A DNA stretch of 51,929 nt from assembly GCF_002387895.1 (NCBI RefSeq), contig NZ_DGLI01000036.1, forward strand, positions 1 to 51,929, written 5' to 3'. This stretch comes from Clostridium sp. UBA4548. GTDB taxonomy: Bacteria; Bacillota; Clostridia; Clostridiales; Clostridiaceae. A program made the translations under genes and the position numbers. Under the pieces are notes generated by a model that saw only the letters and a program-made list of their open reading frames with translations, was not told the origin of the DNA and ran no database searches. This document shows positions 43,366 to 51,929 of the stretch, piece after piece. Numbering within the stretch: the stretch's first letter is position 1; the number at the start of each line of letters is the position of its first letter.

Positions 43366-44307
43366 ATGATACTTGATGCATTACAAAGTGTTTTAACCAT
43401 ATTTATAATGGTTGCTTTAGGAGTAGTTTTAACTAAAAAAGGTTGGTTTGATGAAAATACTGGAAAGCTTTTTTCTAAGATTGTAACGAAAGTTTCTCTT
43501 CCTGCCTTTATGATAGTAAACTTAACTTCCTCCTTCACAAAGGATGTTTTAACAACCTCTTCTTTAGGTATTGGACTAGCTTTTCTTAACATGATAATTT
43601 GTTATGGAATCGGACATGTTCTTGGTGGAATTCTTAAGGTTGATAAAAGAAAAAGAGGACTTTTTAGTGTTATGTTTGGACTATCCAACACTATATTCAT
43701 AGGACTCCCAGTGAACACAGCATTATTTGGAGGGGAAAGCACTCAATTTGTACTTCTTTATTACATAACCAATACCCTATTTTTCTGGACTTTAGGAGTG
43801 TATGGTATTAAAAAGGATAGTGGACAAGTATCTGCTAATATATTTTCTTTAGACTCCTTAAAAAATATAATTACTCCACCAATTGTTACTTTTATAATTT
43901 CAGTTATTTTAATTCTTTTAGATATAAGACTCCCTAAGTTTTTCTTATCAGCTTGTAGCTATGTGGGAAGTCTTACAACTCCCCTTTCTATTTTCTTTAT
44001 GGGAATAACCTTAACCAGATTAGATAAAAAGTCTATTAGCTTCAACAGGGAAACAGTAGCAGTAATCCTTGGAAGATTTTTATTAGCTCCCGTAGTGATG
44101 TTTCTGATTATAGGAGGATTTGGATTTCCTGTTCTTATGAAAAAAGTTTTTATTCTTGAAGCAGCCATGCCAGTTATGACCCAATCTGCCATAGTAACAG
44201 AAGCCTATGGAGGAGACTATAAAGAAGCTACAGTACTTTGTACATTAACTACAGCCCTTAGCTTAATATTTATTCCAATATATATGATATTATTTAACTA
44301 CTTATAG
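43366..44307 (+). CDS. AEC-family transporter
   Basis: A 313-residue membrane carrier of the auxin-efflux-carrier (AEC) family, with about ten helices arranged as two five-helix halves. Marks are MVALGVVLTKKGWFDE near 15-31, FGLSNTIFIGLPVNTALFG near 103-121, and MPVMTQSAIVTEAYGGD near 265-281. Bacterial AEC carriers move malate or other organic acids, and some respond to amino acids; the substrate is not predictable here. The ribosome site AAAGGAG is strong. There are no metabolic genes beside it. Confidence 0.9.
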   Translation: MILDALQSVLTIFIMVALGVVLTKKGWFDENTGKLFSKIVTKVSLPAFMIVNLTSSFTKDVLTTSSLGIGLAFLNMIICYGIGHVLGGILKVDKRKRGLFSVMFGLSNTIFIGLPVNTALFGGESTQFVLLYYITNTLFFWTLGVYGIKKDSGQVSANIFSLDSLKNIITPPIVTFIISVILILLDIRLPKFFLSACSYVGSLTTPLSIFFMGITLTRLDKKSISFNRETVAVILGRFLLAPVVMFLIIGGFGFPVLMKKVFILEAAMPVMTQSAIVTEAYGGDYKEATVLCTLTTALSLIFIPIYMILFNYL

Positions 44308-44496
44308 ATGAAAGGCTACTTTCTACAAAGACAATGATTATGGAAATAGATGTTATTAAACATAGCTTTCATAGAAATATTAGTTAGGAAGCAGGAAGAA
44401 GTAAATATACGAATATATAAATATATGTAGGCATCTAGATAAGAATATAACCATATATAGTGTTTATACGGGTTTAGGGTTAAAGGAGGTGTTTTG

Positions 44497-44679
44497 ATGA
44501 GTAATAAAATATCCTTAATAATAAATATTCTATGTGTAGTTTGGCTTGGGTATTCTTTTATCACAAGCAGGACCAGTGGTTTTGGCAATACCTTTCATAT
44601 TGTAGCCTTAGTAGTGCTTATAATAAGTTCATATACACATTATGTAAGTATGAGAAAAACATCTACAAAAAAGGTATAG
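44497..44679 (+). CDS. Small two-helix membrane protein
   Basis: A 60-residue protein with two hydrophobic helices (SLIINILCVVWLGYSFI and FHIVALVVLIISSYTHYV) joined by a short Ser/Thr/Gly turn, with a basic C-terminus. It matches no family I know. AAAGGAGGTG precedes the ATG at 44497; the TTG three bases earlier is not needed. A terminator follows, so it is a gene of its own. Confidence 0.7.
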   Translation: MSNKISLIINILCVVWLGYSFITSRTSGFGNTFHIVALVVLIISSYTHYVSMRKTSTKKV

Positions 44680-44738
44680 AAAAATACTAGGATGAGTATT
44701 GGTTCCTTAGAAGATATTAAACTACACCGTATAGGCTT

Positions 44739-44770
44739 AAAGAGTAGGGTTTACAACTTACTCTTTTTTT
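44739..44770 (+). terminator. Terminator of the small membrane protein gene
   Basis: AAAGAGTA pairs with TTACTCTTT, followed by a run of T. Confidence 0.8.
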
Positions 44771-44920
44771 ATTTTTAGGTTAAATATTTCTTAAAAACTT
44801 TACAAAAATCCTTGTTTGTTATGTCTTAGTTAATCCAAGTTAAACCCAATGCACAATCCCCACAAAGCTTTTTATTTATGAGAACATAAGGATGTAATAA
44901 ATTGTAACTGGGGGAACGTT

Positions 44921-47089
44921 ATGGATATGAACATAAAGCAGAAGTTTGAAAGAATTAAGCAGAGTAAATTTAAGTTTAATATTTTTGGTAAACCTAGTAG
45001 TGATAAAAGTTATGGTGAAAAAGTTGAGAATGAAAATTCCTTAAGTAAAGTTACAGCTGTAAAGTTTACTTTAAGTAAATTTAAGATTAACAGAAGTAAA
45101 GTAGGGAGAAAAGGACTAGGATATCAGCTAATAAAGCTTCTTGTTTATACTTCTATTATACCGATTAGCTTAGTTTGTTTATTTATGTATTTTAATTTAT
45201 CAGAAAGCACGGAAAGAGATTTTAAACAGCTATATGACCAATCTGTATCGAGGATAGACGAAGGAATATATAGCATTATTGAAGCGAACAGTGAATATTT
45301 GACTATGTTAGCTAACAATCCTTATGTGGTGGATGGGAATGAAACTAATAAAGCTAAGGATGGACTTTTAAGAACTTTAGAAAGCTTTAAAGCCTCCAAT
45401 AAACAGTGCAATACAGTATATTTCTTAAGTGATAATAATGAATATTATTCTTTTCCCTTTAAAAATGTGAACACTGATGTTTTAGTTGTACAACCCTGGT
45501 ATAAGGAAGCTAGAAATAATACTTCAAAGGTGTATGTATCTCAGGTTAGAAAGGATGAAAAAACTAGTAAAAATGTAGTGACTCTATCTAAGGCAGTTAC
45601 AGATATTTCAGGAAATACATTAGGAATTCTTGCCCTTGATATAACACTAGAAGCTATAAATGAAGTTACAGAGAAGGTATCCTTAGGGGATAAAGGGTTA
45701 GCCATAGTAATGGATAATAACAATGTAACAATGTCTAGTAGAATTGCAAGTTTAATGGGAAAGAACTTAGGTGAAGAACCATATATTAAAGAGATAATGA
45801 GTAAGGAAAAAGGGCTTGTAAGAGTAGCATTTAGAGAGAAGGATTACTTTGCATATAAAAAGGCTAATGAGAAGGGCTTATATACCACCATTGGACTTAT
45901 TCCAACAGAGGAATACAATAAGCTATTAAAGAAAGTAATTCTTGGTCCTATATATGTTGTTGTAATATTATTGATAGCCGTAATTGCATTAGGAATAAAA
46001 TTTACAAAAAATATTACCAATCCAATAACTAAAATAGAAGAATTGCTAAAAAGAACTCAAAGAGGAGACTTCACTACAAAGCTAAAGTTAGAAAGCAACA
46101 CTTCTTTAGAAATTTCGAATATTGTAGACTGTGCCAATGGAATGATTGATGAAATGGTATTGCTGTTAGGACGTGTGAAGGATAGTAGCAATAAAGTACA
46201 GCAGGCAGCGGATATACTTTCAGAATCAATTAATAATACCAATGAAAGTGCAAGAGTTATAGTTCAGGGCATTAACTATATTTCTGAAAGTGCAAGGGAC
46301 CAATGTGAAATAGTAAAAAATACTGCTGAAAACTCTGAAGTTTTAACAGCGGCAGTGAATGAAACCATAAACAATTCTCAGGAAATGCTCAGTTCTTCTA
46401 AGGGTGTTAAAAAGTATTGTTCACAAGGTGAAAATGCCGTAAGAGAGTTAAACCAAATTTACAGCAAAAATATTAAAGCTAATGAAATGGTGATGACTAA
46501 AGCAAATTCCTTGGTGGAGAATATCGGGAACATATCAAAGATAAGTGATACTATAAGAGGAATTACAGAAGAAACAAATTTACTAGCTCTAAATGCATCC
46601 ATTGAAGCAGCACGAGCAGGAGAAGCGGGAAGAGGGTTTCAAGTGGTAGCAGATCAGGTTAGAAAGCTTTCTAGTGAAAGTGCAAAGTCCACTGAAAGTA
46701 TAAGTAAAATTGTTCAACAAATTAAGAAGTCCTTTAAGGAGGTTTTAGAGAATATAAAGCTTTCTAAAGACTTATCCATAGAAACAGAAAAAAGTGTGAT
46801 GGATACTTCTAAGGCTTTTGAGTATATTACAAAAGCTATTTGTAATCTAGAAAAAAACATCAATAAGGTATCCACAAACATAGAAGCTATTGAGGAATAT
46901 AAGGATGCAGTGAATGAAAAAGTTAAAGTAGTAGCAGAGGTTTTTGAGGAGACACTAGCAACTGCAGAGGGCGTTAATAACTCTACTTTAGAACAGGCTA
47001 ATGACATAGAAAGCATAAAGTCAGCTTCTGAAGAATTAAAACAGTTGTGTCAGCAACTTCGAAATACCAGCAGTAACTTTGTTATATAG
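44921..47089 (+). CDS. Methyl-accepting chemotaxis protein with dCache-type sensor
   Basis: A 722-residue chemoreceptor. A membrane helix at about 74-93, an outside dCache-like domain (about 95-340, with VVQPWYKEARNNTSKVYVS and GILALDITLEAINEV), a second helix at about 343-362, HAMP (about 365-420), and a long cytoplasmic signalling helix pair. The tip is EETNLLALNASIEAARAGEAGRGF near 550-573, the conserved CheA/CheW contact. Before the first helix is an unusually long, very basic cytoplasmic segment of about 70 residues (KFKFNIFGK, KFTLSKFKINRSKVGRKG). The ligand is unknown; dCache domains often bind amino acids or other small organic molecules. It stands alone, without che genes. Confidence 0.93.
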   Translation: MDMNIKQKFERIKQSKFKFNIFGKPSSDKSYGEKVENENSLSKVTAVKFTLSKFKINRSKVGRKGLGYQLIKLLVYTSIIPISLVCLFMYFNLSESTERDFKQLYDQSVSRIDEGIYSIIEANSEYLTMLANNPYVVDGNETNKAKDGLLRTLESFKASNKQCNTVYFLSDNNEYYSFPFKNVNTDVLVVQPWYKEARNNTSKVYVSQVRKDEKTSKNVVTLSKAVTDISGNTLGILALDITLEAINEVTEKVSLGDKGLAIVMDNNNVTMSSRIASLMGKNLGEEPYIKEIMSKEKGLVRVAFREKDYFAYKKANEKGLYTTIGLIPTEEYNKLLKKVILGPIYVVVILLIAVIALGIKFTKNITNPITKIEELLKRTQRGDFTTKLKLESNTSLEISNIVDCANGMIDEMVLLLGRVKDSSNKVQQAADILSESINNTNESARVIVQGINYISESARDQCEIVKNTAENSEVLTAAVNETINNSQEMLSSSKGVKKYCSQGENAVRELNQIYSKNIKANEMVMTKANSLVENIGNISKISDTIRGITEETNLLALNASIEAARAGEAGRGFQVVADQVRKLSSESAKSTESISKIVQQIKKSFKEVLENIKLSKDLSIETEKSVMDTSKAFEYITKAICNLEKNINKVSTNIEAIEEYKDAVNEKVKVVAEVFEETLATAEGVNNSTLEQANDIESIKSASEELKQLCQQLRNTSSNFVI

Positions 47090-47278
47090 GTATAAAAAGC
47101 TTCATAGAGTAGGTGGGAGGAAAAAAGAGTACAGGATTATATCTTGTGCTCTTTTAGTTTACAATATAATGTAGGCTTTGTGATAAAACTAATACTTTCC
47201 AAAGACAAATTATAATAAAGGTGTTATAATATTTGAAGGAATTAAGAGATATAACACAACTAATTAGGAGTGAAAACA

Positions 47279-48145
47279 ATGAGCGAAATTGCAGGAAGCG
47301 GTTGCGATATACTAGTACCATTTAATGAAAGAAAACCCCTTGAGGAAATAGAGAGAAGCTTAGTTAAGACATATAGAAAGACTGTTTGGTCAAAGTTTAT
47401 AAAGGCAATAAAGGATTATAGGCTAGTTGAAGAAGGAGATAAAATTGCAGTAGGTATCTCTGGAGGAAAGGATAGCTTAATTCTTGCAAAGTTATTCCAA
47501 GAGTTAAAGAAACATGGTCAAATGAAATTTGATGTTGAATTTATTGCCATGGACCCAGGTTACCATCCGCAAGTTAAAGAGCTACTTATAGATAACTGTA
47601 ACTATTTAAATATACCAATTCATCTATATGAATCTGGAATTTTTACTGTAGTGGATAAAATTGCGAAGGATTATCCTTGCTACATGTGTGCAAGAATGAG
47701 AAGAGGTTCTCTTTATGCTAAAGCTCAGGAGCTTGGCTGTAATAAGCTGGCTCTTGGACATCATTTTAATGATGTAATTGAGACTACTATGCTTAATGTA
47801 CTTTATGCAGGAAACTTTAAAACCATGATGCCAAAGCTCAAGGCAGCTAACTTTGAAGGTCTAGAACTTATTCGTCCACTTTACTATGTGGAAGAAGAGT
47901 ATATACAAAGATTTACTCAAAATGCTGGAATATGGCCACTTAATTGTGCTTGTATGGTTGCAGCAAAGAGAATCGGAAATAAGCGTTATGAAATTAAGGA
48001 CATGATTAAAAAGATAAAAGAAGACTTTAAGGATGTAGATAAATCCATTTTCCGTGCAGCAGAAAATGTTAATATGGAAGCTATCTTAGGATGGGAAAAA
48101 GGTGGAGAGAAGCATTCCTTTTTAGATTTTTACGATGAGGAATAA
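47279..48145 (+). CDS. TtcA-family tRNA thiolation protein
   Basis: A 288-residue PP-loop ATPase of the TtcA type, which makes 2-thiocytidine in tRNA. The ATP loop is GISGGKDSLIL near 60-70; CYMCARMRRGSLYAKAQELG near 136-155 has the CxxC pair; GHHFNDVIET follows; and NCAC near 223-226 would supply the third iron-sulphur Cys. A GTG at 47270 overlaps the ribosome site TTAGGAG, so the ATG at 47279 is used. E. coli TtcA modifies position 32. The exact tRNA target here is inferred from family. Confidence 0.88.
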   Translation: MSEIAGSGCDILVPFNERKPLEEIERSLVKTYRKTVWSKFIKAIKDYRLVEEGDKIAVGISGGKDSLILAKLFQELKKHGQMKFDVEFIAMDPGYHPQVKELLIDNCNYLNIPIHLYESGIFTVVDKIAKDYPCYMCARMRRGSLYAKAQELGCNKLALGHHFNDVIETTMLNVLYAGNFKTMMPKLKAANFEGLELIRPLYYVEEEYIQRFTQNAGIWPLNCACMVAAKRIGNKRYEIKDMIKKIKEDFKDVDKSIFRAAENVNMEAILGWEKGGEKHSFLDFYDEE

Positions 48146-48244
48146 TAGGCGTTTAGTATTAAATTGGACAGTACTATAATTACTACTTGTTGAATATTAA
48201 ACTAATTTTTGAGTATTGGGCAAATACAGATGAATAATTAGATT

Positions 48245-48295
48245 CTCCTTTATAAATAATACATTTAATAATGTTTTTATAAAGGAGTTTTTTTT
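48245..48295 (+). terminator. Hairpin with embedded ribosome site and T run before the FAD/Rieske gene
   Basis: CTCCTTTATAAA (48245-48256) pairs perfectly with TTTATAAAGGAG (48276-48287); inside the loop ACATT pairs with AATGT. Eight T (48288-48295) follow, then directly the ATG. The 3' arm contains the Shine-Dalgarno AAGGAG. The layout equals that before the patatin-like gene, though the sequences are unrelated. It may terminate transcripts from upstream or act as a ribosome-site lock. Confidence 0.85.
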
Positions 48296-49807
48296 ATGAG
48301 AAATTTTAATAGATCTTTATGGCTTGAAACTACACCAATTACACATTATGAAACCTTTAGAGGAGAGCTTAAAACTGATGTGGCAGTTATAGGTGGAGGA
48401 ATTGTTGGGATAACCACAGCTTATCTATTAAAAAAGGCGGGATTAAGAGTAACCTTACTAGAGTCAAATAGAATTTGTGAGGGAACTACTGCTAATACCA
48501 CTGCGAAAATCACATCTCTACATGATGTTTTCTACACTAAAATTACAGAGAACTATGGAAAAGATAACGCTGCGCAATATGGACTTGCCAACGAAAAAGC
48601 TATTAGAAAGATTAGGGAAATTATAGAGGAAAATAAAATAGATTGTGATTTTAAAGAGCAGATTAATGTAATTTACACTCTACTTGAAGAAAATCTTCCT
48701 ATGCTTCACGAAGAGGTAAGGATAGCAAGAAGTATTGGACTTCCAGCTAGATTTATTGAAGAATCATCTCTTCCTTTTGATATAAAAGGTGGAGTATGCT
48801 TTGATAATCAAGCTCAGTTTCATCCAAGAAAGTATTTATTAGCCCTTGCTGAAAAAATAGAAGGCGGAGAATGTCACATCTTTGAAAACTCAAGAGTAGT
48901 AAACTTAGAGAATGAAGATAAAGGCTACAAAGTAATTACTAAAGAAGGAACCGTTTATGCTAGTAATGTAGTAGTTGCAACCCACTTTCCTATTTTTGAT
49001 AGATATGGCTTGTACTTTACTAAAATGCATGCTGAAAGATCTTATGCACTAGGACTAACAGCACCGGATTTTCCACTAGATGGCATGTATAAAAGCTATG
49101 AGAATCCTGCAAGATCCTTTAGAACACAAGAAGTGAAAGGCCAGCAGTACATAATTCTTGGGGGAGAAGGACATAGAACAGGAGAAAAGAATGATACCCA
49201 AGAGTGTTACAATAATTTATTTGAGTATGCAAAAGTAGTTTATGACGGAAAGTTTGATCTTCACTTTAAATGGAGTGCTCAAGATATGATGCCATTAGAT
49301 GATATTCCTTACATAGGTCAGTATGGAAAGAATACTGAGGGCTTATATGTAGCCACAGGTTTTAAAAAATGGGGAATGAGTAGCTCAATGGTGGCTGCTA
49401 TGATAATTACAGATGAAATCACGGGAAAAATAAATGAGCATAGGGATATTTTCTCTGCTAGAAGATTCGACCTAGCTCCATCTATAATGGAGCTTGGAAA
49501 CAATGTTAAAGAGGCCACTAAAAATTTAATATCTGCAAGACTCAATAATACAACAAAAACTCTTGAAGACTTAAAGCTTGGTGAAGGTACTCATATAATT
49601 TATAAGGATGAAAAAGTTGGAGCTTATAAGGATGAAAGTGGTAAGGTTTATATAGTGGATATTGTTTGCAAACACTTAGGTTGTGAACTTCATTTTAATG
49701 ATGCTGAAAAGAGTTGGGATTGTCCTTGTCACGGTTCAAGATATACAATTAGAGGAGAAATTATTGAAGCACCAACCACAGAGCCTATAAAGTTAATAGA
49801 ATTATAA
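48296..49807 (+). CDS. FAD-dependent oxidoreductase with C-terminal Rieske domain
   Basis: A 503-residue fusion. Residues about 25-400 are a DAO-type FAD oxidoreductase: GGGIVGITTAYLLKKAG at the start, GTTANTTAKITSLHD near 62-77, and LYVATGFKKWGMSSSMVAA near 351-369 at the FAD end. About 420-503 is a Rieske [2Fe-2S] domain with CKHLGCEL and CPCHGSRY, the two Cys-His ligand pairs. Similar fusions occur in Bacillus and other clostridia; the substrate is not established. Electrons may pass from the flavin to the cluster. The ribosome site is AAGGAG, locked in a hairpin. Confidence 0.92.
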   Translation: MRNFNRSLWLETTPITHYETFRGELKTDVAVIGGGIVGITTAYLLKKAGLRVTLLESNRICEGTTANTTAKITSLHDVFYTKITENYGKDNAAQYGLANEKAIRKIREIIEENKIDCDFKEQINVIYTLLEENLPMLHEEVRIARSIGLPARFIEESSLPFDIKGGVCFDNQAQFHPRKYLLALAEKIEGGECHIFENSRVVNLENEDKGYKVITKEGTVYASNVVVATHFPIFDRYGLYFTKMHAERSYALGLTAPDFPLDGMYKSYENPARSFRTQEVKGQQYIILGGEGHRTGEKNDTQECYNNLFEYAKVVYDGKFDLHFKWSAQDMMPLDDIPYIGQYGKNTEGLYVATGFKKWGMSSSMVAAMIITDEITGKINEHRDIFSARRFDLAPSIMELGNNVKEATKNLISARLNNTTKTLEDLKLGEGTHIIYKDEKVGAYKDESGKVYIVDIVCKHLGCELHFNDAEKSWDCPCHGSRYTIRGEIIEAPTTEPIKLIEL

Positions 49808-50231
49808 ACGATAAATAAAGTAAAATTTAATTCTAATGGATGTTATAGGTTTACGTATAATTTTAAAATTCAAATAAGTTTAGTAGGATGGTAACCCTAT
49901 CCTACTTTTATAGTTTTATAGAGCTTTGCTTAATTTTAAAATAAGTATATAAAAATCAGACTTTGTTTTCTATATAAAATATCATAGGAATAAACTTTTA
50001 ATTAAACAACTTTATTGGGGAAAAAGTTGACAGATACATGAAATTACTAGAGTATTATAATTAAAAATCGTAAAAAAACAAATTTGAGGGTAAAGTGACA
50101 AAAATAGCCATAATTCATCAAAGGGTAAAAGTGAATTATGGCGAATATATGAAAGTAATGCTCTAAAATATATGGGTTTAATGGTGAAATTCATAATAGT
50201 TAGTATAATTATTATCAGGGGTTGGGTGTAT
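49808..50231. other. Gap with terminator and leader hairpin before the HD-GYP gene
   Basis: AGTAGGAT/ATCCTACT at 49882-49909 followed by TTTTA is the terminator of the FAD/Rieske gene. At 50107-50142 GCCATAATTCA pairs perfectly with TGAATTATGGC around 14 bases, with no T run, so it is not a terminator; it may be a leader structure or an operator. No cyclic-di-GMP aptamer was found. Confidence 0.65.
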
Positions 50232-51296
50232 ATGGTAATTAATAAAAAAAGTATATCTATTAATGATCTTGAAGTAGGAATGAGAATAGCCAAAGAAATA
50301 AAAATTAATGGACAAGTTCTAATAAACCAAGGTGTTTCTATTACAGAAACAGCAATTAGAAAGTTAAAGGATAATTACTTTATTAGTGAAATTGAAGTTT
50401 ACTCAATAGAAGAAGATACTTATGAGGATGAAGATATTAAAAAAGCAAAGACTATAGAAGAAGTAGATAAAACCTTTACTGAACTATCTTTTGATGTAGA
50501 GCAAGTATTTGTAGATATGGAAAATTTAAAGGTATCAGGGATAGAAGAAGTTAAAAGGTTTGCAAAAAAAATTCAAGTTGAATTAGAAGCTACTAGTTCA
50601 ATCATAAAGAATATAGTTTTACATGGCAGTGGAGAAGATTCTATATATAGGCATTGTGTTAATGTAACTGCCTTAAGTTCTATTCTTGGAAGGTGGATAG
50701 GTCTTAATGATAATGAAATAAACCTATTAGTGTACTCTGGAATTTTACATGACTTTGGTAAAACTAAGATAGACAAAAAAGTGTTAGATAAACCTAGTGC
50801 ATTGACAACACGAGAATTTAACATTATAAAATCTCATCCTGTTATAGGGTATAACTATATTAAGGATGTACCATTTTTAAATAAATCCGTAGGGTATGCC
50901 GTTCTTACTCATCATGAAAGAGAAGATGGTTCTGGCTATCCCTTAGGACTTAAAGGAGACAAGATACATGTTTTCAGCAAAATCATTGCAATAGCAGATG
51001 TATTTGATGCGGTGAACTCAAATAGAGTTTACAAACAAAGTAAGGCTCCTTTTGAGGCTTTAGAAATCATACGTAAAGAAAGCATGGGAAAATTAGATTA
51101 TGAGTATTGTAATGTATTTTTAAGTCATGTTGCAAATTACTACATGGGAGAAAGGGTGTTATTAAACTCTGGGGCAATATGTAAGATAGTAAAGATTGAT
51201 ATAAATGATATCGGAAGGCCTTTACTCCTTAGTGATGGAGACTTTATAGACTTGAAGGAATGCAAAGATTTATATATAAAGAAAATGGTATTTTAA
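50232..51296 (+). CDS. HD-GYP domain cyclic-di-GMP phosphodiesterase
   Basis: A 354-residue protein. The N-terminal 110 residues are a DUF3391-like or uncharacterised region (SINDLEVGMRIAKEIKINGQVLINQGVSI), and the HD-GYP domain follows from about 135 to 305: IYRHCVNVTALSS, GILHDFGKTKID, HPVIGYNYI, THHEREDGSGYPLGLKGD and IIAIADVFDAV. All metal-binding residues are present, with HDFGK in place of the usual HDIGK. HD-GYP enzymes hydrolyse cyclic-di-GMP to pGpG or GMP. Upstream ATGs exist at 50172, but GGGGTTGGG lies just before the ATG at 50232. Confidence 0.9.
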   Translation: MVINKKSISINDLEVGMRIAKEIKINGQVLINQGVSITETAIRKLKDNYFISEIEVYSIEEDTYEDEDIKKAKTIEEVDKTFTELSFDVEQVFVDMENLKVSGIEEVKRFAKKIQVELEATSSIIKNIVLHGSGEDSIYRHCVNVTALSSILGRWIGLNDNEINLLVYSGILHDFGKTKIDKKVLDKPSALTTREFNIIKSHPVIGYNYIKDVPFLNKSVGYAVLTHHEREDGSGYPLGLKGDKIHVFSKIIAIADVFDAVNSNRVYKQSKAPFEALEIIRKESMGKLDYEYCNVFLSHVANYYMGERVLLNSGAICKIVKIDINDIGRPLLLSDGDFIDLKECKDLYIKKMVF

Positions 51297-51562
51297 ATTA
51301 AATTTTCCAGAAGGTTTTAACTATATGGTAAAGTAAAAAATTACCAACCACGTGTTGTATTAAATATGAAACATTGTGCAAATAATAATACCGAAAGAAT
51401 TTTATAGGTTAATGTTTATGAAATATATTCCATTGTTGAAGTTATATAAATACAGTTCTGTCATATGGAATAATATCAGTAAGTAGGGTTTCAATTTATA
51501 TATAAATATTAAAACTTATTGATGCATACTATAATTAACTAAAGAAAAGTGAGGTATTAGAT
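51297..51562. other. Gap upstream of the cold-shock gene
   Basis: About 266 AT-rich bases. TATAAT at about 51530-51535 may be the -10 box of the cold-shock gene, giving a short leader; the -35 region is unclear. No terminator after the HD-GYP gene is obvious. Confidence 0.4.
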
Positions 51563-51766
51563 ATGGAAACAGGAATAATAAAGTGGTTTGATAATGAAAG
51601 AGGATACGGGTTTATATCAGGGAATAATGGAAGAGATGTATTTGTTCATCATTCCCAGGTGAAAGAAAAAACTCATGATAAGGATTTACATGAAGGGGAG
51701 GAAGTTGCCTTTGATGTGATAGAGGGTGAAAAAGGACTTCAAGCTATTAATGTACAAAAAATGTAA
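51563..51766 (+). CDS. Cold-shock domain protein
   Basis: A 67-residue single-domain CspA-family RNA/DNA-binding protein. The RNA-binding motifs are both present: RGYGFI (RNP1, residues 13-18) and DVFVHHSQV (RNP2, 26-34). GIIKWFDNE and AFDVIEGEKGLQAINV complete the five-strand barrel. Compared with the classical form it carries HHSQV instead of HFSAI, and a slightly longer middle loop. It acts as an RNA chaperone. The ribosome site GTGAGG precedes the ATG. Confidence 0.96.
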   Translation: METGIIKWFDNERGYGFISGNNGRDVFVHHSQVKEKTHDKDLHEGEEVAFDVIEGEKGLQAINVQKM

Positions 51767-51860
51767 AGGCTAGATTTAGCTGAAGATATTAAAGCTTTAA
51801 TTTAAATTTTAATTAGACTTTTTATACTAATAGTAGTTTAAAATAGCATTAACAAACATT

Positions 51861-51888
51861 ACCCTAGGGAGAGAACCCTAGGGTTTTT
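51861..51888 (+). terminator. Cold-shock gene terminator
   Basis: ACCCTAGGG pairs perfectly with CCCTAGGGT around AGAGAA, followed by TTTT. Confidence 0.9.
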
Positions 51889-51929
51889 AAAACACAAATA
51901 AGTTTACTGTTAGAGTATAATTTTTGTAG

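Noticed and set aside
1..51929. Prophage, insertion sequence, CRISPR array or tRNA genes
   Set aside because: No integrase, transposase, structural phage gene, spaced direct-repeat array or tRNA-like clover-leaf could be recognised anywhere in the window; only the TubZ/TubY pair hints at a mobile origin.

Overview
The window reads as chromosomal DNA from a spore-forming, low-GC anaerobic Firmicute, most likely a Clostridium (sensu stricto); I do not assign a species. The support is the very AT-rich composition, strong GGAGG-type ribosome sites, a T-box leader, a spore cortex-lytic enzyme (SleC), a CotF-like coat protein, rubrerythrin and a flavodiiron protein for anaerobic oxygen/NO defence, and many short monocistronic units closed by strong intrinsic terminators. 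No rRNA, tRNA, CRISPR array, insertion sequence or integrase was seen.

Layout. 0.1-2.1 kb: a divergent pair made of a TubZ-type tubulin/FtsZ-like GTPase and a MerR-HTH/coiled-coil protein resembling TubY, which recalls the type III partition system of the C. botulinum phage c-st; no tubR is visible. 2.5-4.1 kb: T-box leader and a divergent seryl-tRNA synthetase. 4.4-8.0 kb: L,D-transpeptidase, DmpA-like peptidase and two small proteins. 8.6-10.2 kb: purine permease under a promoter overlapped by two inverted PurBox-like sites. 10.5-12.6 kb: an apparent in-frame fusion of a histidine kinase to a beheaded ABC-2 permease. 12.6-19.7 kb: UvsE endonuclease with a DUF1722-like tail, a membrane GGDEF-EAL protein, and a WG-repeat protein. 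19.9-24.6 kb: CotF-like coat protein, Eis-like and GNAT acetyltransferases, a TetR regulator, a small membrane/coiled-coil protein and rubrerythrin. 24.9-29.6 kb: MASE3-PAS histidine kinase and a secreted M6 (immune inhibitor A) metalloprotease. 29.9-33.5 kb: flavodiiron protein, an Fnr-like regulator with an N-terminal cysteine cluster, and SleC.

33.8-40.4 kb holds a LysE-type exporter, a UbiA/MenA-type prenyltransferase, a type II NADH dehydrogenase fused to a DoxX-like membrane domain, a polyprenyl diphosphate synthase and a patatin-like lipase. Prenyl chain maker, prenyl transferase and quinone-reducing dehydrogenase side by side suggest a prenylquinone-linked redox pathway, which is unexpected in a Clostridium. 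40.9-51.8 kb: topoisomerase III, AEC transporter, small membrane protein, chemoreceptor, TtcA-like tRNA thiolase, FAD/Rieske oxidoreductase, HD-GYP phosphodiesterase and a cold-shock protein.

Three things stand out beyond gene content. First, the TubZ/TubY pair sits in what looks like a chromosome. Second, two unrelated genes (patatin-like at 39501, FAD/Rieske at 48296) share the same leader architecture: a strong hairpin whose 3' arm is the Shine-Dalgarno sequence, followed by 7-8 T and immediately the ATG, so one structure could act both as terminator and as ribosome-site lock. Third, a 64-nt element is present twice without gaps (75% identity by my count) in the non-coding gap between the NADH dehydrogenase and polyprenyl synthase genes. 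Function assignments come from motif recognition by eye; no database search was run.
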